NCBI GenBank assembly: GCA_964036195.1
Contig: OZ038458.1
Span: 9,437,832-9,501,831, forward strand
Length of the DNA stretch: 64,000 bases
Source of the DNA: Sphaerolaimus hirsutus
Lineage: Eukaryota; Nematoda; Chromadorea; Monhysterida; Sphaerolaimidae
Direction: 5' to 3'
Part shown: one piece after another, positions 32,895 to 43,540 of the stretch
How the letters are laid out: each line of letters opens with the position of its first letter
Position numbering within the stretch: position 1 is the first letter of the stretch
Position numbers and translations under genes: made by a program
Notes under the pieces: model-generated
The model's database searches: none
The model's input: the letters and a program-made list of their open reading frames with translations, nothing else
What the model was told of the DNA's origin: nothing

Positions 32895-33334
32895 CAGGGC
32901 CGTATCCAGGGGGGGGCGGGGGGGGGGCTGCAGCCCCCCCCCCTCCCGGGGCGAGACCAAAAAGTGACCGGAAAATGCGACTTTTGCAACGTCAGCATTA
33001 AAAATTTTGCGCGCAAGCGCGCATTCTTCACCAGACATAAGGTATTATCATCGGATTTGCTCTATGTGGCCACAAATCATTATAAATACACTCAATGTTG
33101 TGTTTTTTGCTGTTTTGTATGTATATTTACATACATATAATACAGCATTCTATGGCGCTGACGCCAACGCCAATGGCGCCATGGCGTGGCGCCTACTAAT
33201 GGCGCCAGCGCCATGGCGCCATTCCGCCACTATGTAGCTAAAATTTTAGGGGGGGGGGTGCTGAGCCCCCCCCTCACCGGCTTCCGTAAACAAGCAGCCC
33301 CCCCCCCCGCTCAAAAATCCTGGATACGTCCCTG
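32895..33334 (+). mobile_element. hAT-type MITE family C with perfect TSD
   Basis: CAGGGCCGTATCCAGG and CCTGGATACGTCCCTG, with an exact duplication ACACAATC (32887-32894 and 33335-33342). The interior has AATTTTGCGCGCAAGCGCGC at 33002, the TATGTATATTTACATACATA palindrome and GGCGCCATGGCGTGGCGCC repeats. Confidence 0.93.
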
Positions 33335-33544
33335 ACACAATCCAACATATTCCATGGATAGGTAGGGGAAAAGAGCTACTCAGAAAATCTATAAGATAAA
33401 ATAAATAAACACCATCCTTCAAAATCACTAATTCATGTTCCTTATTGCCTATTTTCAGCTATTTTTGTATACAATTTGTATGTGCTTATTTAGGGATAGC
33501 TGGTGTCTTTTCACTTTTTTATTATAAGTTGTTTTTTAAACACG

Positions 33545-34075
33545 ATTGCGATTGTTTTGCACACAATTTCACATACACATTAGTTCATGCAAAAGTCACA
33601 AACATTCAACAAAATGTGATACACAGCAGATACACTGCAATTCATACATAACAAATCAACATAAAAATGGACATTTTTGAGAGAAATCACCACATATATA
33701 TTTAACCCATGGCTCCACAGCAATTCTATATATCTATATTTTACATCAACATTTCGCTTCAGTAATGGCACTTGTCTGATATACCTGTACATGTTTACTT
33801 ATAACAATATTCAAAAACACGTTCCTATTTTAAAAAATTAAACGTTTTTCATCCTTAGTGCTTACATTCGTTTTAAAGCTATTTTCACCTATTTTTAGCG
33901 ATTTTTCCCATTCCTGCTTGAAAAAGCCTATATATTGTACCACCGCAACCCCCCCCCCCAAAAAAAACAAACAAACAAACAACAAACAAACAATTTTTTC
34001 ACCTATCTATCCTTCCTGAGGGGCAATTTTCTATCTATCCAACCACCAGGAGAGCCAAATCTGGAACACCCCTAC
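33545..34075. mobile_element. Degraded family A fragment followed by family E fragment
   Basis: About 33545-33860 keeps A interior landmarks (GAAATCACCACATATA, CCCATGGCTCCACAG, GATATACCTGTACATG). About 33870-34075 is an inverse E end (TTTTAGCGATTTTTCCC, AAAAAGCCTATATATTG, CTATCTATCCAACC) with an (AAAC)n run near 33968-33990. Confidence 0.6.
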
Positions 34076-34151
34076 TACACACTTGCACTAAAAATCGCAA
34101 AACACCTAGGTAGTGAATAAGTACTGAAAATTTCAGCTGAAATTATATATA

Positions 34152-34556
34152 AACTAGCAGGATTCTCTCCGACCTTCGGTCAGGTTTTGTGGTTCTCTAC
34201 AATTAATACCATTGGAGGAAATATGATAGTTTAGTTAAGTTTGCCCACATGCTAGGCATGTGTTTTGAAATGCGGTATGTAATGTACCAACAATAACAAG
34301 ACCAATACCAAAGATGCAATGTTTTGGAATGGATTTTTTGTAAACTTCTGTAAAATGGTTGGGCAGTGTGCATTTTGTGTGGTATAGGTTTTGTGATATG
34401 ATAGTGTGGTTTTTGCAAGGTGTCAAACTTTGTTGTTATCTTAAATTGGTTACATTTGTGCTTTGCTGTTCTTTTTGTGTTTGTAAATCCTTGTGGTATT
34501 AATTGTAGAGAACCACAAAACCCAACTGAAGGTTGGAGAGAATCCTGCTATAGGTA
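34152..34556. repeat. Foldback element, ~55-bp arms
   Basis: Left arm GCAGGATTCTCTCCGACC ... GGTTTTGTGGTTCTCTACAA (34157-34202) is matched inverted at 34503-34552 (GAGAACCACAAAACC ... GGAGAGAATCCTGC). The ~300-bp centre is not recognised. It directly precedes the tandem arrays. Confidence 0.7.
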
Positions 34557-34574
34557 CCCACTACTCAGAGGCTT

Positions 34575-35115
34575 GCAAAAACTGACACCCCAGTGGGGAC
34601 CCCCCTCTAAATGGCATCACCCAGGGAACCCCCCAAAAGTGGCACCCCCTGGGAACTGCCCAAAAATGGGACCCCCTAGGGCCCCACAAATATGGCACCC
34701 CCTGAGGACCACCAAAAAATGGCACCCCTTACTCCTTAGGGACCCCCTAAAAATAGCACCCCCTAGGGACCCCCCAAAAATGGCACCCCCTGGGGACCCC
34801 CCAAACATGGCACCCCCTAGGAACCGCCACAAAAATGGCACCCCCTGGGGACCCACCCAAAGTTGGCTCCCCCTGGGGACTCTCCAAAAATGGCACCCCC
34901 TGGGGACCCCCCCCCAAAAATGGCACCCCCTATGGACCCCCCCCCACAAATAAATATAGCACCCCCCTAAGGACCAACAAAAACGGCACCGCTGGGGACC
35001 ACCCAAAAAATGGCATCCCATGGGGACCCCCTTGAAATGGCACCCCCATATGTGCCTCCAAAAAATGGCACCCCCTGGAGACCCCCCAAAAATGGCACCT
35101 CATGGGGACCCCCTC
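34575..35115. repeat. Minisatellite, ~26-27-bp GGCACCCCCTGGGGACC unit
   Basis: About twenty degenerate copies of AATGGCACCCCCTGGGGACC plus a C-run. Because many units are near a multiple of three, both strands stay open (177 and 134 codons), giving Pro/His/Trp- or Gly-rich repeats. These frames are array by-products, not supported genes. Confidence 0.9.
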
Positions 35116-35255
35116 TAAATCCTGTAAACACAGCCCCTAGTTTGGAAACTCCTGTAAACTCAGCCCCTAATTTGGAAACTCCCATAGACTCAGCCCCTAA
35201 TTTAGAAACTCCCATAAACTCAGTCCCTAATTTGGAAACTCCTGTAAACTTATTT
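35116..35255. repeat. Tandem repeat, ~34-bp AAACTCAGCCCCTAATTTGG unit
   Basis: Four to five copies of a unit containing CTCAGCCCCTAATTTGGAAA and CTCCCATAAA. The same unit reappears on the other side of the next array (36765-36800 and 37150-37290). Confidence 0.85.
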
Positions 35256-37150
35256 TCAGGTTTATGGTAATGTAGTGTCAAAATAGAATGAATATTTGAA
35301 ATAATCGCTAGCATCAATCCACAAATGCATCAATTCACAATCTTCAATTTTTTAGCCCCAGGGGTTAGACTTAAAGGTTATGGTTATGTAGAGTAGAAAT
35401 GGAGTGCACATCTCAAAGGACTGCAATAAAAAACCCACAAATGCATCATTTCACAAATTGAAAGTTTTTGGGCCCAGGGGTTCATTATCAGGATTTTAGT
35501 AATGTGGTGTAAAAATTGAGTGTATATTTGAAATCGCTACAATCAGAAACCCACAAACACATCATTTTATGATTTGAAAATTTTTAGCCCTGGGGGTTCA
35601 TTTTCAGGGTTATGGTAATGTAGTGTCAAAATGAAGTGCATTTTTCAAATCAAGGCAATCAAAAAGCCAGAAATGCATCATTTCACAATTTCTAATTTAT
35701 TCTCAATTTTCAATTTAAGGCTTACAGTAATGTAGAGTTGACATTGAGTCATTTCGAATCAGTGCAATTAGAAACCTGCAAAATGCATCATTTCACAATT
35801 TGAAATTTTTGGGTCTAGAGGTTCAATTTCAGGGTTTTAGTAATTTAGTGTCAAAATGGAGTGCATATTTGAAATTGCTACAATCAGAAACCCACAAATG
35901 CATCATTTTATGATTTGAAAGTTTTCAGCCCAGGGGGTTCATTTTTAGGGTTATGGTAATGTAGTGTCAAAATGAAATGCATATTTCAAATGAGTGCAAT
36001 CAGAAACCCAAAAATGAATGATTTCACAAATTGAAAGTTTTTGGCTCCAGAGGTTCATTTTCAGGGTTATGGTTATGTAGTTTTCAGGGTTATGTAGTGT
36101 CAAAATGGAGTGCATATTTCAAATCAGTGTAATCAGAAACCCACATTGAATCATTTCACAATTTCTAATTTTTGAAGCCCTGGGCATATTTGAAATCGTT
36201 ACACTCAGAAACCCGCAAATCCATCATTTTATGATTTGAAAGTTTTTGGCCCAGGGGGTTCATTTTTAGGGTTATGGTAATGTAGTGTCAAAATGAAGTG
36301 CATATTTTAAATTAGTGCTATCAGAAACCCGAAAATGCATTATTTCTCAAATTGAAAGTATTTGGCCCCATGGGTTCATTTTTAGGGTTATGGTAATGTA
36401 GTGTCAAAATGGAGTGCATATATCAAATCAGTGCAATCAGAAACCCAAGAATGAATGATTTCACAAATTGAAAGTTTTTGGTTCCAGAGGTTCATTTTCA
36501 GGGTTATGGTCATGTAGTTTTCAGGGTTATGTAGTGTCAAAATAGAGTGCATTATATATCAAATCAGTGCAATTAGAAACCCACAATGCATCATTTCACA
36601 ATTTGAAAGTTGGCCCCAGGGATTCAATTTCAGGGTTATGGTAATGTACTGTCAGAATGGAGTGCATATTTCAAATCATTGTAATCAGTAACCCACAAAT
36701 GCATCATATCACAATTTATATTTTTTAGCCCCGGGGGCCTCACTGAAGGATTATGGTAATGTTATTGTTAACTCCCATAAACTCAGCCCCTAATTTGGCA
36801 AACACCCATCAACTCATCAGTGCAATCAGAAACCCAAGAATGAATGATTTCACAAATTGAAAGTTTTTGGTTCCAGAGGTTCATTTTCAGGGTTATGGTT
36901 ATGTAGTTTTCAGGGTTATGTAGTGTCAAAATGGAGTGCATTATATATCAAATCAGTGCAATTAGAAACCCACAATGCATCATTTCACAATTTGAAAGTT
37001 TTGGCCCCAGGGATTCAATTTCAGGGTTATGGTAATGTACTGTCAGAATGGAGTGCATATTTCAAATCATTGTAATCAGTAACCCACAAATGCATCATAT
37101 CACAATTTATATTTTTTAGCCCCGGGGGCCTCACTGAAGGATTATGGTAA
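35256..37150. repeat. Satellite-like array, ~115-120-bp unit
   Basis: About fifteen diverged copies of a unit reading GGTTATGGTAATGTAGTGTC, AAATGGAGTGCATATTTCAA, ATCAGAAACCCACAAATGCA, TCATTTCACAATTTGAAAG and a GCCCCAGGGGTTC link. Some units are internally deleted or extended. A higher-order duplication is evident: about 36440-36790 is repeated nearly unchanged at about 36815-37165. Confidence 0.9.
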
Positions 37151-37350
37151 TGTTATTGTTAACTCCCATAAACTCAGCCCCAAATTTGGCAAACACCCAT
37201 CAACTCAACTCCCATAAACTCAGCCTCTAATTTGTAAACTTGTGTCAACAGCCCCTCATTTTTAAACTTCTGTCAACTCAACCCTAATTTATAAACACCC
37301 ATCAACTCAACCCTGAATTGAAAACTCAGCCCCTAAAAACTCAAGTTCAC
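37151..37350. repeat. Return of the CTCAGCCCCTAATTTG tandem unit
   Basis: Diverged copies of AACTCCCATAAACTCAGCCC, related to 35116-35255, close the array on the right. Confidence 0.75.
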
Positions 37351-39044
37351 CCCCTATACATGTGCAATTGCATTCTTGGGAAGCAACTTTGCCATCTACT
37401 AACCCTGTTTGTCAAGATTGTAACGTGTTTGTAAAGGGCATTTTGTACTAATAAATAGTGACTGCATTGTGTGCAAAAACACACACGAATCGGGCAAAAA
37501 ATGAGGCTGTGATTGTGCCCCTATCTTTTGCATTAGGCATCCTTTGCACGCAGTTCTCTCGAAAATATATAGGTTTAGAAAACGGTTTCGATGCTCAAAC
37601 ACCGGCCATCCCTAAACCCAACTTTAATAAAAGACTTCCAAGTTGAAAAATGGCGAGCCAAACAAATGGACCGACTAAACTGGTTGGGTGACAGTGACAG
37701 CAAACCAAATCTGCAGCACATCCAACATCTGTCAAACGTTTTATTTGGGTGAAATTGACCGCGTTTGAGCCGTGGTCGAATGCGTGCCACTCTCACCATC
37801 AAAACTGCAGTTGCATTGTTGCTCAAAAACTGTTCCAGTGTGTTATTTAGGGAGCGGTGCGCAGGATCGGGCATTTGCATACGCAAATGCAAATTTGCAA
37901 AAACATAACTTTGATGAATCGCCTTCGATAAATAACAGTAATTTAGATGGTAAGCAAAACATTATTTTTGGCAAGGAAATGTATCGCTGCAGTTTATTTT
38001 GGGCTTCCAGTCTTATAGAAAATCGTTACACATGCACGCCGGCGTAGCAAAGTCCAGCCATTTACCCCCCTCACATTGACAATACAAAACCACTCAAATC
38101 ACCAGGCAAAATAGCCCCTGGGTCGGTGGGCGCCTCAGCGCGTGTCAAGTAAACGTGAAGTGTGTAAGCAGTTTAGAAAAGCTGCCGCAAGAGTCAATGC
38201 GACAACTGATTGCGCGCATCCATGATACTCTGATACAGGGTGGTTCATTCGTGCAGGGTGGCTGAGTTGAGTAAATTGATGGATATCTATTTTTTGGCGA
38301 TTCAATTGTACCGTATTTAGTTGACTGAAAAAGCAAAAAAAAATCGAGAAAAAAAATAAACTGAAATACATTTTGGAGATCTCAGTAGCCTTTTGGATCG
38401 CTGCAGGTACCAAGATGGTCGGGAAAAATGGAAAGTGCAACATAATCAGAGTCGGCGCCGACCGGAAATAGAGGTCAAATTTCGATTTTTGGCGTGAAAA
38501 AGCAAACGGCACAAAAGTAGATACCACACACCTTTTTAACGAACTTTAAAGTCATTGAAAGAAAGGTCACCCTGCAATCGCTGTACGAGTTCAGAGTTCG
38601 CGATAGTGCCGGATACCAGTTCAGTAGAGTTGCCCAAATGTAGCTGGACGCTCTCAATTGAAATCTAACAAGCTGTTGCCTTAGTATTTCATGTAAAATC
38701 ATGCAGAATGTATGAAAATGGATATAATTGTATGTCATAAAAACAGCAGATTACACAGATCTACCATATTGTAGAATATAGGCACAACTGCCCGCGAATG
38801 CTCAGTGTGTCAATGATTTACACCATGGAGCTCATGAAAACGTGTAACCATAAAAGACAAAATGCCATGAAAATGTCGAACAAATTTGACATGCATCAGG
38901 CAAAAAGTAAAGTGACCGGTAAAATCTTCTTTTGAAAATCATTTTACATTTTACCTGACACTTGACAAATTCGTCCAACATTGTCAACATCATTTTTCGG
39001 GCTACCTACAGAACCGGCAACATGAAAAAGGCCCAAAGTCCTTC
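37351..39044. other. Unassigned stretch
   Basis: Mostly single-copy-looking sequence. About 37571-37615 is a family A end fragment (AACGGTTTCGATGC, GGCCATCCCTAAA). Short open frames (37772-38047 on +; 38135-38527 on -) lack splice or codon-bias support. Confidence 0.35.
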
Positions 39045-39362
39045 ATGAGCCCTAAACGACTCTACGCTAACAACCGTAGGCCGCATCGCAACTTGTGGAA
39101 CGAGTGCGGCCATCGTGGATACAACTTGAGTACGATTTCGTGCGAGCCGCTTCTATTGCGCGCGGCCGAAACCGGGCAAAGCTCACGCTCGTTGAAGAAA
39201 CACTTCGTGCTTTATCTATCCGCTTTTGAGAGGCAACTTAGCGCTGGGTCTATGGAATGTTTGTTTGTAAACAGATTGCGCAGGCTTAACTTATCATCGG
39301 ATAGAAAAGTTACCGCGCAAAATCAGCGATTACGCGATTTACGGAATTTTTTGAGCGAGTAG
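39045..39362 (+). CDS. Hypothetical open reading frame, 105 codons
   Basis: ATG to TAG with no overlap with a recognised element. The product is basic and polar (RRLNLSSDRKVTAQNQRLRD near the C-terminus), has no signal peptide or membrane segment, and matches no family I know. Codon bias is weak. Could be a chance frame, a decayed transposon coding piece or a small gene. Confidence 0.2.
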   Translation: MSPKRLYANNRRPHRNLWNECGHRGYNLSTISCEPLLLRAAETGQSSRSLKKHFVLYLSAFERQLSAGSMECLFVNRLRRLNLSSDRKVTAQNQRLRDLRNFLSE

Positions 39363-40330
39363 GGAAAACCGTTTTAAATTTTACAATAGTGGCTGCGAAA
39401 TGCATCTATGCGAAATCTATGCTACGCCAGTAAAATTGTTGCGATAGATGTATGAAAAATGCAGGTCCAAAAGTCGTAAAGCATGGTTTCAAACGTTCCT
39501 AGTGACGGCGGTGCGTTAACCAGAAACCAATGAATTATTTACACCCAGTCGCTGCCGCATATTTATTATTATAGCAGTTGACAACATCAAATTTTCGAAA
39601 AAAATAACGGTCACCATACCTTAAAGATAGACTCCTGTTGAATCTCAGCTCGGTCCGCCAGCAGATTGTAAGCAATTTTAATTTTTATAGCGCCCTTTTA
39701 CCGCTTGACGACGAAAATCCATCGAAAGTCCATGGAGCGACAAAACGCCACCGCGCCGCCTTTTTTTATTTTTCACCATTTTTGAAACTTATGTCTTCCA
39801 GTTAACTGAAATTTCTTGTACAATGTGTTCTTGCAATGTTTCAAGGAGACTTAAAACGTGAGAATGTGTACATTTTTGTCGTGCTATTCATTTACTATCG
39901 TACGCATATTTTCATTTACTATTCAAGCGGTTCCAATTTCACCGCAGTGCGCAGAATGATGGCAGCGCGATACGAAATACGAATGGCGCGATACAAAGTT
40001 GTTTCGAAATCGGTGGCAATTAGCCAAGAATAATCAATTTCGCAACAAATTTTTATTCAACATGGAATTGTGATCTATTTACTTCTACTTACCTCTACAT
40101 GTTTCATTTTCATCATTTCAACAAAGGAATGGATTATATGGTTACCTAGGTATATTAAAACCATTTCAATTAGTCGAGCATGCCGATCTACCTTGAAAAG
40201 CGATGACGCCTGAGCGGACGAGGGTAAGATTCGGCTGCGTTTTGGCATTGTTCCAAAAAACCTAAATGGCCGGGTACAGCTTATATATCGGATATATTCA
40301 ATCGAGTATCCAGTTGTGGCGTCTATTGAT
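39363..40330. other. Unassigned stretch
   Basis: No element or supported gene recognised. Confidence 0.35.
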
Positions 40331-40743
40331 ATGTCTGAAAAGTTTTTGCCGTATCGTCTCCCATTGAATCATCCTGGGCGATCTTGGTAAGGTTTGGGTA
40401 TATTTATACGCTGCAATTGCAGCTCGACGTGAAAACGCGAGAAAAAAAATTCCGCAAAATTGATTACATGAAAGTCTACGATGATTAAGGTCGCTAAACT
40501 TTACGTTTCCGACTAATTTACGTCGAAATTTTATGTAAAAATCTATTTACCCGGAAAAGGTTCACCTAACTGTTCATGTTGAGTTTTGGACACGATTAAG
40601 AGATGGATTAGTCCATGACCTATATCATCATCCACTTTTATGTATATTAATTACGTTTATATAGCCCGTCTGAAACCCCACTGCGATTGTCCAGGACAAT
40701 CTATAGGGGACGATCCGGAAACGGCAAAAACTTCCCCGACATG
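40331..40743. mobile_element. MITE family N, copy 2
   Basis: Inverted ends ATGTCTGAAAAGTTTTTGCC and GGCAAAAACTTCCCCGACAT. Shares CGCAAAATTGATTAC and ATCATCCACTTTTATG with the 16864 copy. Confidence 0.7.
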
Positions 40744-40995
40744 AATACTTCTTTGAGTTGATAATTCCCAAAAAACATCGATTTTGAACAAAATGCATTT
40801 CATGTTTTGTTTCCAATTCTCTATACTCGTCGGACTTTACACTACATTTTTTTCCTGGGAGAACACTTCAGTAAACTGGGGTATCGCATGATACCGGGGT
40901 TTTTTTAAAACGGCTTTGATGCTTACGTTTAAAAAACATTTGAAAAAACAGCCATCCCTAGAAGTGGTATTAATCACAACGTCGCAACCGCACAG
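40744..40995. other. Intergenic/intronic, with a family A end fragment
   Basis: About 40897-40961 is an A right-end fragment (AAACGGCTTTGATGC, AACAGCCATCCCTA), lying just upstream of the candidate exon at 40996. Confidence 0.5.
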
Positions 40996-41146
40996 GTGGA
41001 TCGAATGGAGGCGCAAGCGGGCTGCTCGTCGGGCGCAGCGGAGCCGGGATGCTTGTCGGGCGTCGGGGAGCCGGGCTGCTCGGCGGCGCACTACAGCCAC
41101 CCCCTCCCGCCGCCCGTTTACCCCCGCGTCATGCAACTGCTCAAAG
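40996..41146 (+). CDS. Candidate internal exon, product unrecognised
   Basis: Bounded by acceptor AACCGCACAG and donor AAAG/GTTGGC, 50 codons plus 1 nt, stop-free. In the chosen frame about 84% of codons end in G or C, which fits the receptor exons and not the surrounding AT-rich DNA. The product is Gly/Cys/Pro-rich with a PPPVYPRVMQLLK segment at its end, and no family was recognised. The entry phase (0) does not match the likely exit phase (1) of receptor exon 4, so it is probably not the next receptor exon unless another exon intervenes. The remaining frame to 41331 is probably intron read-through. Confidence 0.4.
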
Positions 41147-41628
41147 GTTGGCCGGGCCTTGTTTTTACTGTTGATTTTGAGTTTGAACTAGTTTTTGTGT
41201 TTAGGATTCTAGGTCAAGTCTTATTCGTTGTCTTTGGTTATAAATACTGGCAATTTTTCGTTCAATTTGTAATTTTTTTAGCTGTTTCTGCGTTGTCTTT
41301 ATTATGTGGTCCCGTAAAGGCTTCGATGTAAAGTGCATGTGTGCCAGCTGGAAATAGCTATCCAGGGGTGGGGGTGCGGGGAACTCCTGTTCGTCGCGCA
41401 TACTATACAGGATTAAGCCCCCTGAAAAAATTTGGATACCTCCCTGCTTGTGTATTGAATGCCAATCGCTTAACCTGAGTTTATTCAAAATACTACAAAG
41501 TAAAAAGTACATTGAACAGGAAACATACAGAAAACGTTGACACATTACTCGCTACCAGGTGTGAAAAAAACGCTTTTTATCGACCCGTTTTTAGTAAAAA
41601 AGGGTTTTTCAAAATCTGCCAACTGTGA
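41147..41628. other. Unassigned, with a possible family C fragment
   Basis: About 41366-41446 (TATCCAGGGGTGGGGG ... GGATACCTCCCTG) resembles shortened family C ends. Confidence 0.4.
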
Positions 41629-41636
41629 CAATGAGG

Positions 41637-42327
41637 CAGGGATCTCCTAGGGGGGAAGGCTGGGAGGGGCTGCTCCCCCCCAAATCAACCATCTATCTAT
41701 CCCGGAGGCCGCTCAGCTATCTATCTATCCCGAGGCAAAATTTTTGGCTACTTCCTCCAAAACTACTACCCCAAATCACTAATTTTCGCACCGTTTTATA
41801 GTTTTTCACCTTCAAAATCATGCTTCCCGGCTATATACCGTATTTCCTCGAAATACCCCCCCCCCCCTCGAAATACCCCCCCTCAAAATGGGCACTATGA
41901 ATTTATGGTCCGGGAAATGCATAACAGACGTTCAAAACACTTACTGTGTTATGTTAGAACATCGTTTATACCATCTACATCCTTATAAAAGGCTGTAAAA
42001 ACTTATAAATGGTGGTTATTGTTGCAAATTTCGCGTTTTTCTCTGAAAATTGTCACTCTGAAAAAATAAACCCCCGGGGGGTAATTCGAGGAAATACGGT
42101 ACATGATTATATACCTACTTTTAGCCATTTTGAACCTACTTTTAACTGATTATAAGCGATTTTTCCCCTTTCTGCTTTCTTAACCTTGAAAAAGCCTATA
42201 TATTGTGCCCCCGCCAGCCCCCCCAAGCCCCCCCCCAGCCACCCCCCAGAAAAGTTTTCAGCTATCTATCCCTTCGGAGGAGCTATCTATCCAGCCCCCG
42301 CGAGGGCCAAAATCTTGGAGACCCTTG
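41637..42327 (-). mobile_element. hAT-type MITE family E with perfect TSD and nested B
   Basis: CAGGGATCTCC at the left, GGAGACCCTTG at the right, and an exact duplication CAATGAGG (41629-41636 and 42328-42335). The inverse E core lies either side of the B insertion (GTTTTTCACCTTCAAAATCA; AAAGCCTATATATTG). Confidence 0.92.
41838..42099. mobile_element. MITE family B nested in E
   Basis: CCGTATTTCCTCGAAATAC at the left and GAGGAAATACGG at the right, TA on both sides. The uninterrupted E copy at 13076-13097 reads (inverse) CCGGCTATATACATGG, so removal of the element and one TA restores the site. Confidence 0.88.
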
Positions 42328-42350
42328 CAATGAGGTAACATATGCAGTTA

Positions 42351-42667
42351 CCGTATTACCTCGAAATACCCCCATGGGGGTTTATTATTTCGTAGTAAAA
42401 AGTAGTTATTTCCCATAGTAGGCATAATAGTAAGCATTTGCGTACCCAAAACAGGTAATAAATGCGTCCAAACAGGATATATTTGGACATAAAAACGTAG
42501 ACGGCTACACAAACTAGTCGATCTATGTGTAGCTGCAATGCAAATTGGCAGAAATAAATACATCATGTACATTGCATACATGATGTACATCATTCCGGAG
42601 GGGGGGGGGGATTTTCCCCAGCCCATTTTGGAGGATTAATTCGAGGGGGGGTTATTCGAGGTAATAA
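42351..42667. mobile_element. MITE family B, right end truncated
   Basis: CCGTATTACCTCGAAATACC at the left after TA. The right end stops at GAGGTAATA without CGG. The interior matches the 24.97-25.16 and 28.2-28.35 kb segments (CCCAAAACAGGTAATAAATG). Confidence 0.7.
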
Positions 42668-42679
42668 TTTATTCATTAG

Positions 42680-43041
42680 ATTGGTGATGTTTCATATAAC
42701 CATACAGTGTCGGTCGACCCGTCCGCGAGCCCTTCCCCTAAAACCCAATTTTTAGTTTCAAGTAAACGAAGTAGACAACTTCGGATATCCGCTAGCCCGC
42801 TGGTCGCGAGACAGACAAAGTACATAAATACAAGCGCTCAAGGCTGCGTACATTGCGAGCGATGCGCTTGTACGGGGATCCGGCGTAGCGGCGCGCGCGG
42901 GGACAAACTGCGAGCCGGGGGGCTGCGTGCGGTAATGAACGGGCCGCCGCCGCCGCCGCCGCAGCTGGAGCCATGCATTGAATTGGGTTCGTGATGCGAC
43001 GGATGCCGTGCATGGGAGCCGTGTTTGTGCTGGGATGGGAC
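42680..43041. other. GC-rich block, possible interrupted exon
   Basis: CpG-rich with a (CCG)n run near 42943-42961 and a CCGCAG acceptor-like site at 42966. One frame is open from 42939 to the S element and is in frame with the exon at 43541 if S is disregarded. Alternatively this is untranslated or promoter DNA. Confidence 0.35.
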
Positions 43042-43539
43042 TGGGGTGTCGACACGAAAAGTTTACGGAAAAACTTTGCACTTGCCGGAAAACGGAAACG
43101 GGAATTTTTTGCACTTGCTGGAAAATGGAAAACAGAAAAATGAAATGCCGGAAAACGGAAAAACGAAACTTGCATGGAAATGGAAAAAATGCTGAACTTT
43201 TGCCAGAAATGCATAAATTTGCAGGGATTTTGCTGGAAACTCACAAAATTCACATAAATGAAAACCTGCACTTACCAGGTTTGACTGAAACAGAAAACAG
43301 AAGATTGAGCTGGAAAAAGGAGAAATTAGGCGGAAAACCAAAAATTGACCCGGAAAACCGAAAAAGGATGGAAAAAATATAAAATTTAGCTGGAAAATGG
43401 AAAAATATCTGAAAATTTAGCTGGAAAACAGAAAATGAGCCAGAAAAATGGAAATGAAAACAGAAAAAATTGGCAGCCGGAAAACGGAAAAAAATTGCCG
43501 GCGGAAAGCGGAAACGGCAAACAGAAAGTTGACACCCCA
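43042..43539. mobile_element. hAT-type MITE family S (GGAAAACGGAAA repeats)
   Basis: TGGGGTGTCGAC at the left and GTTGACACCCCA at the right. Flanking 8-mers GATGGGAC (43034-43041) and GCTGGGAC (43540-43547) match at 7 of 8. The interior is a degenerate array of GCCGGAAAACGGAAA units. The right duplication overlaps the next exon's first bases. Confidence 0.75.
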
Positions 43540-43540
43540 G

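Noticed and set aside
34420..34953. 177-codon Pro/Trp/His-rich frame and its 134-codon opposite-strand counterpart
   Set aside because: Both are translations of the GGCACCCC minisatellite; unit length near a multiple of three keeps them open.
43063..43341. Phe/Ser- or Lys/Glu-rich frames in 43.0-43.5 kb
   Set aside because: Products of the GGAAAACGGAAA array of element S.
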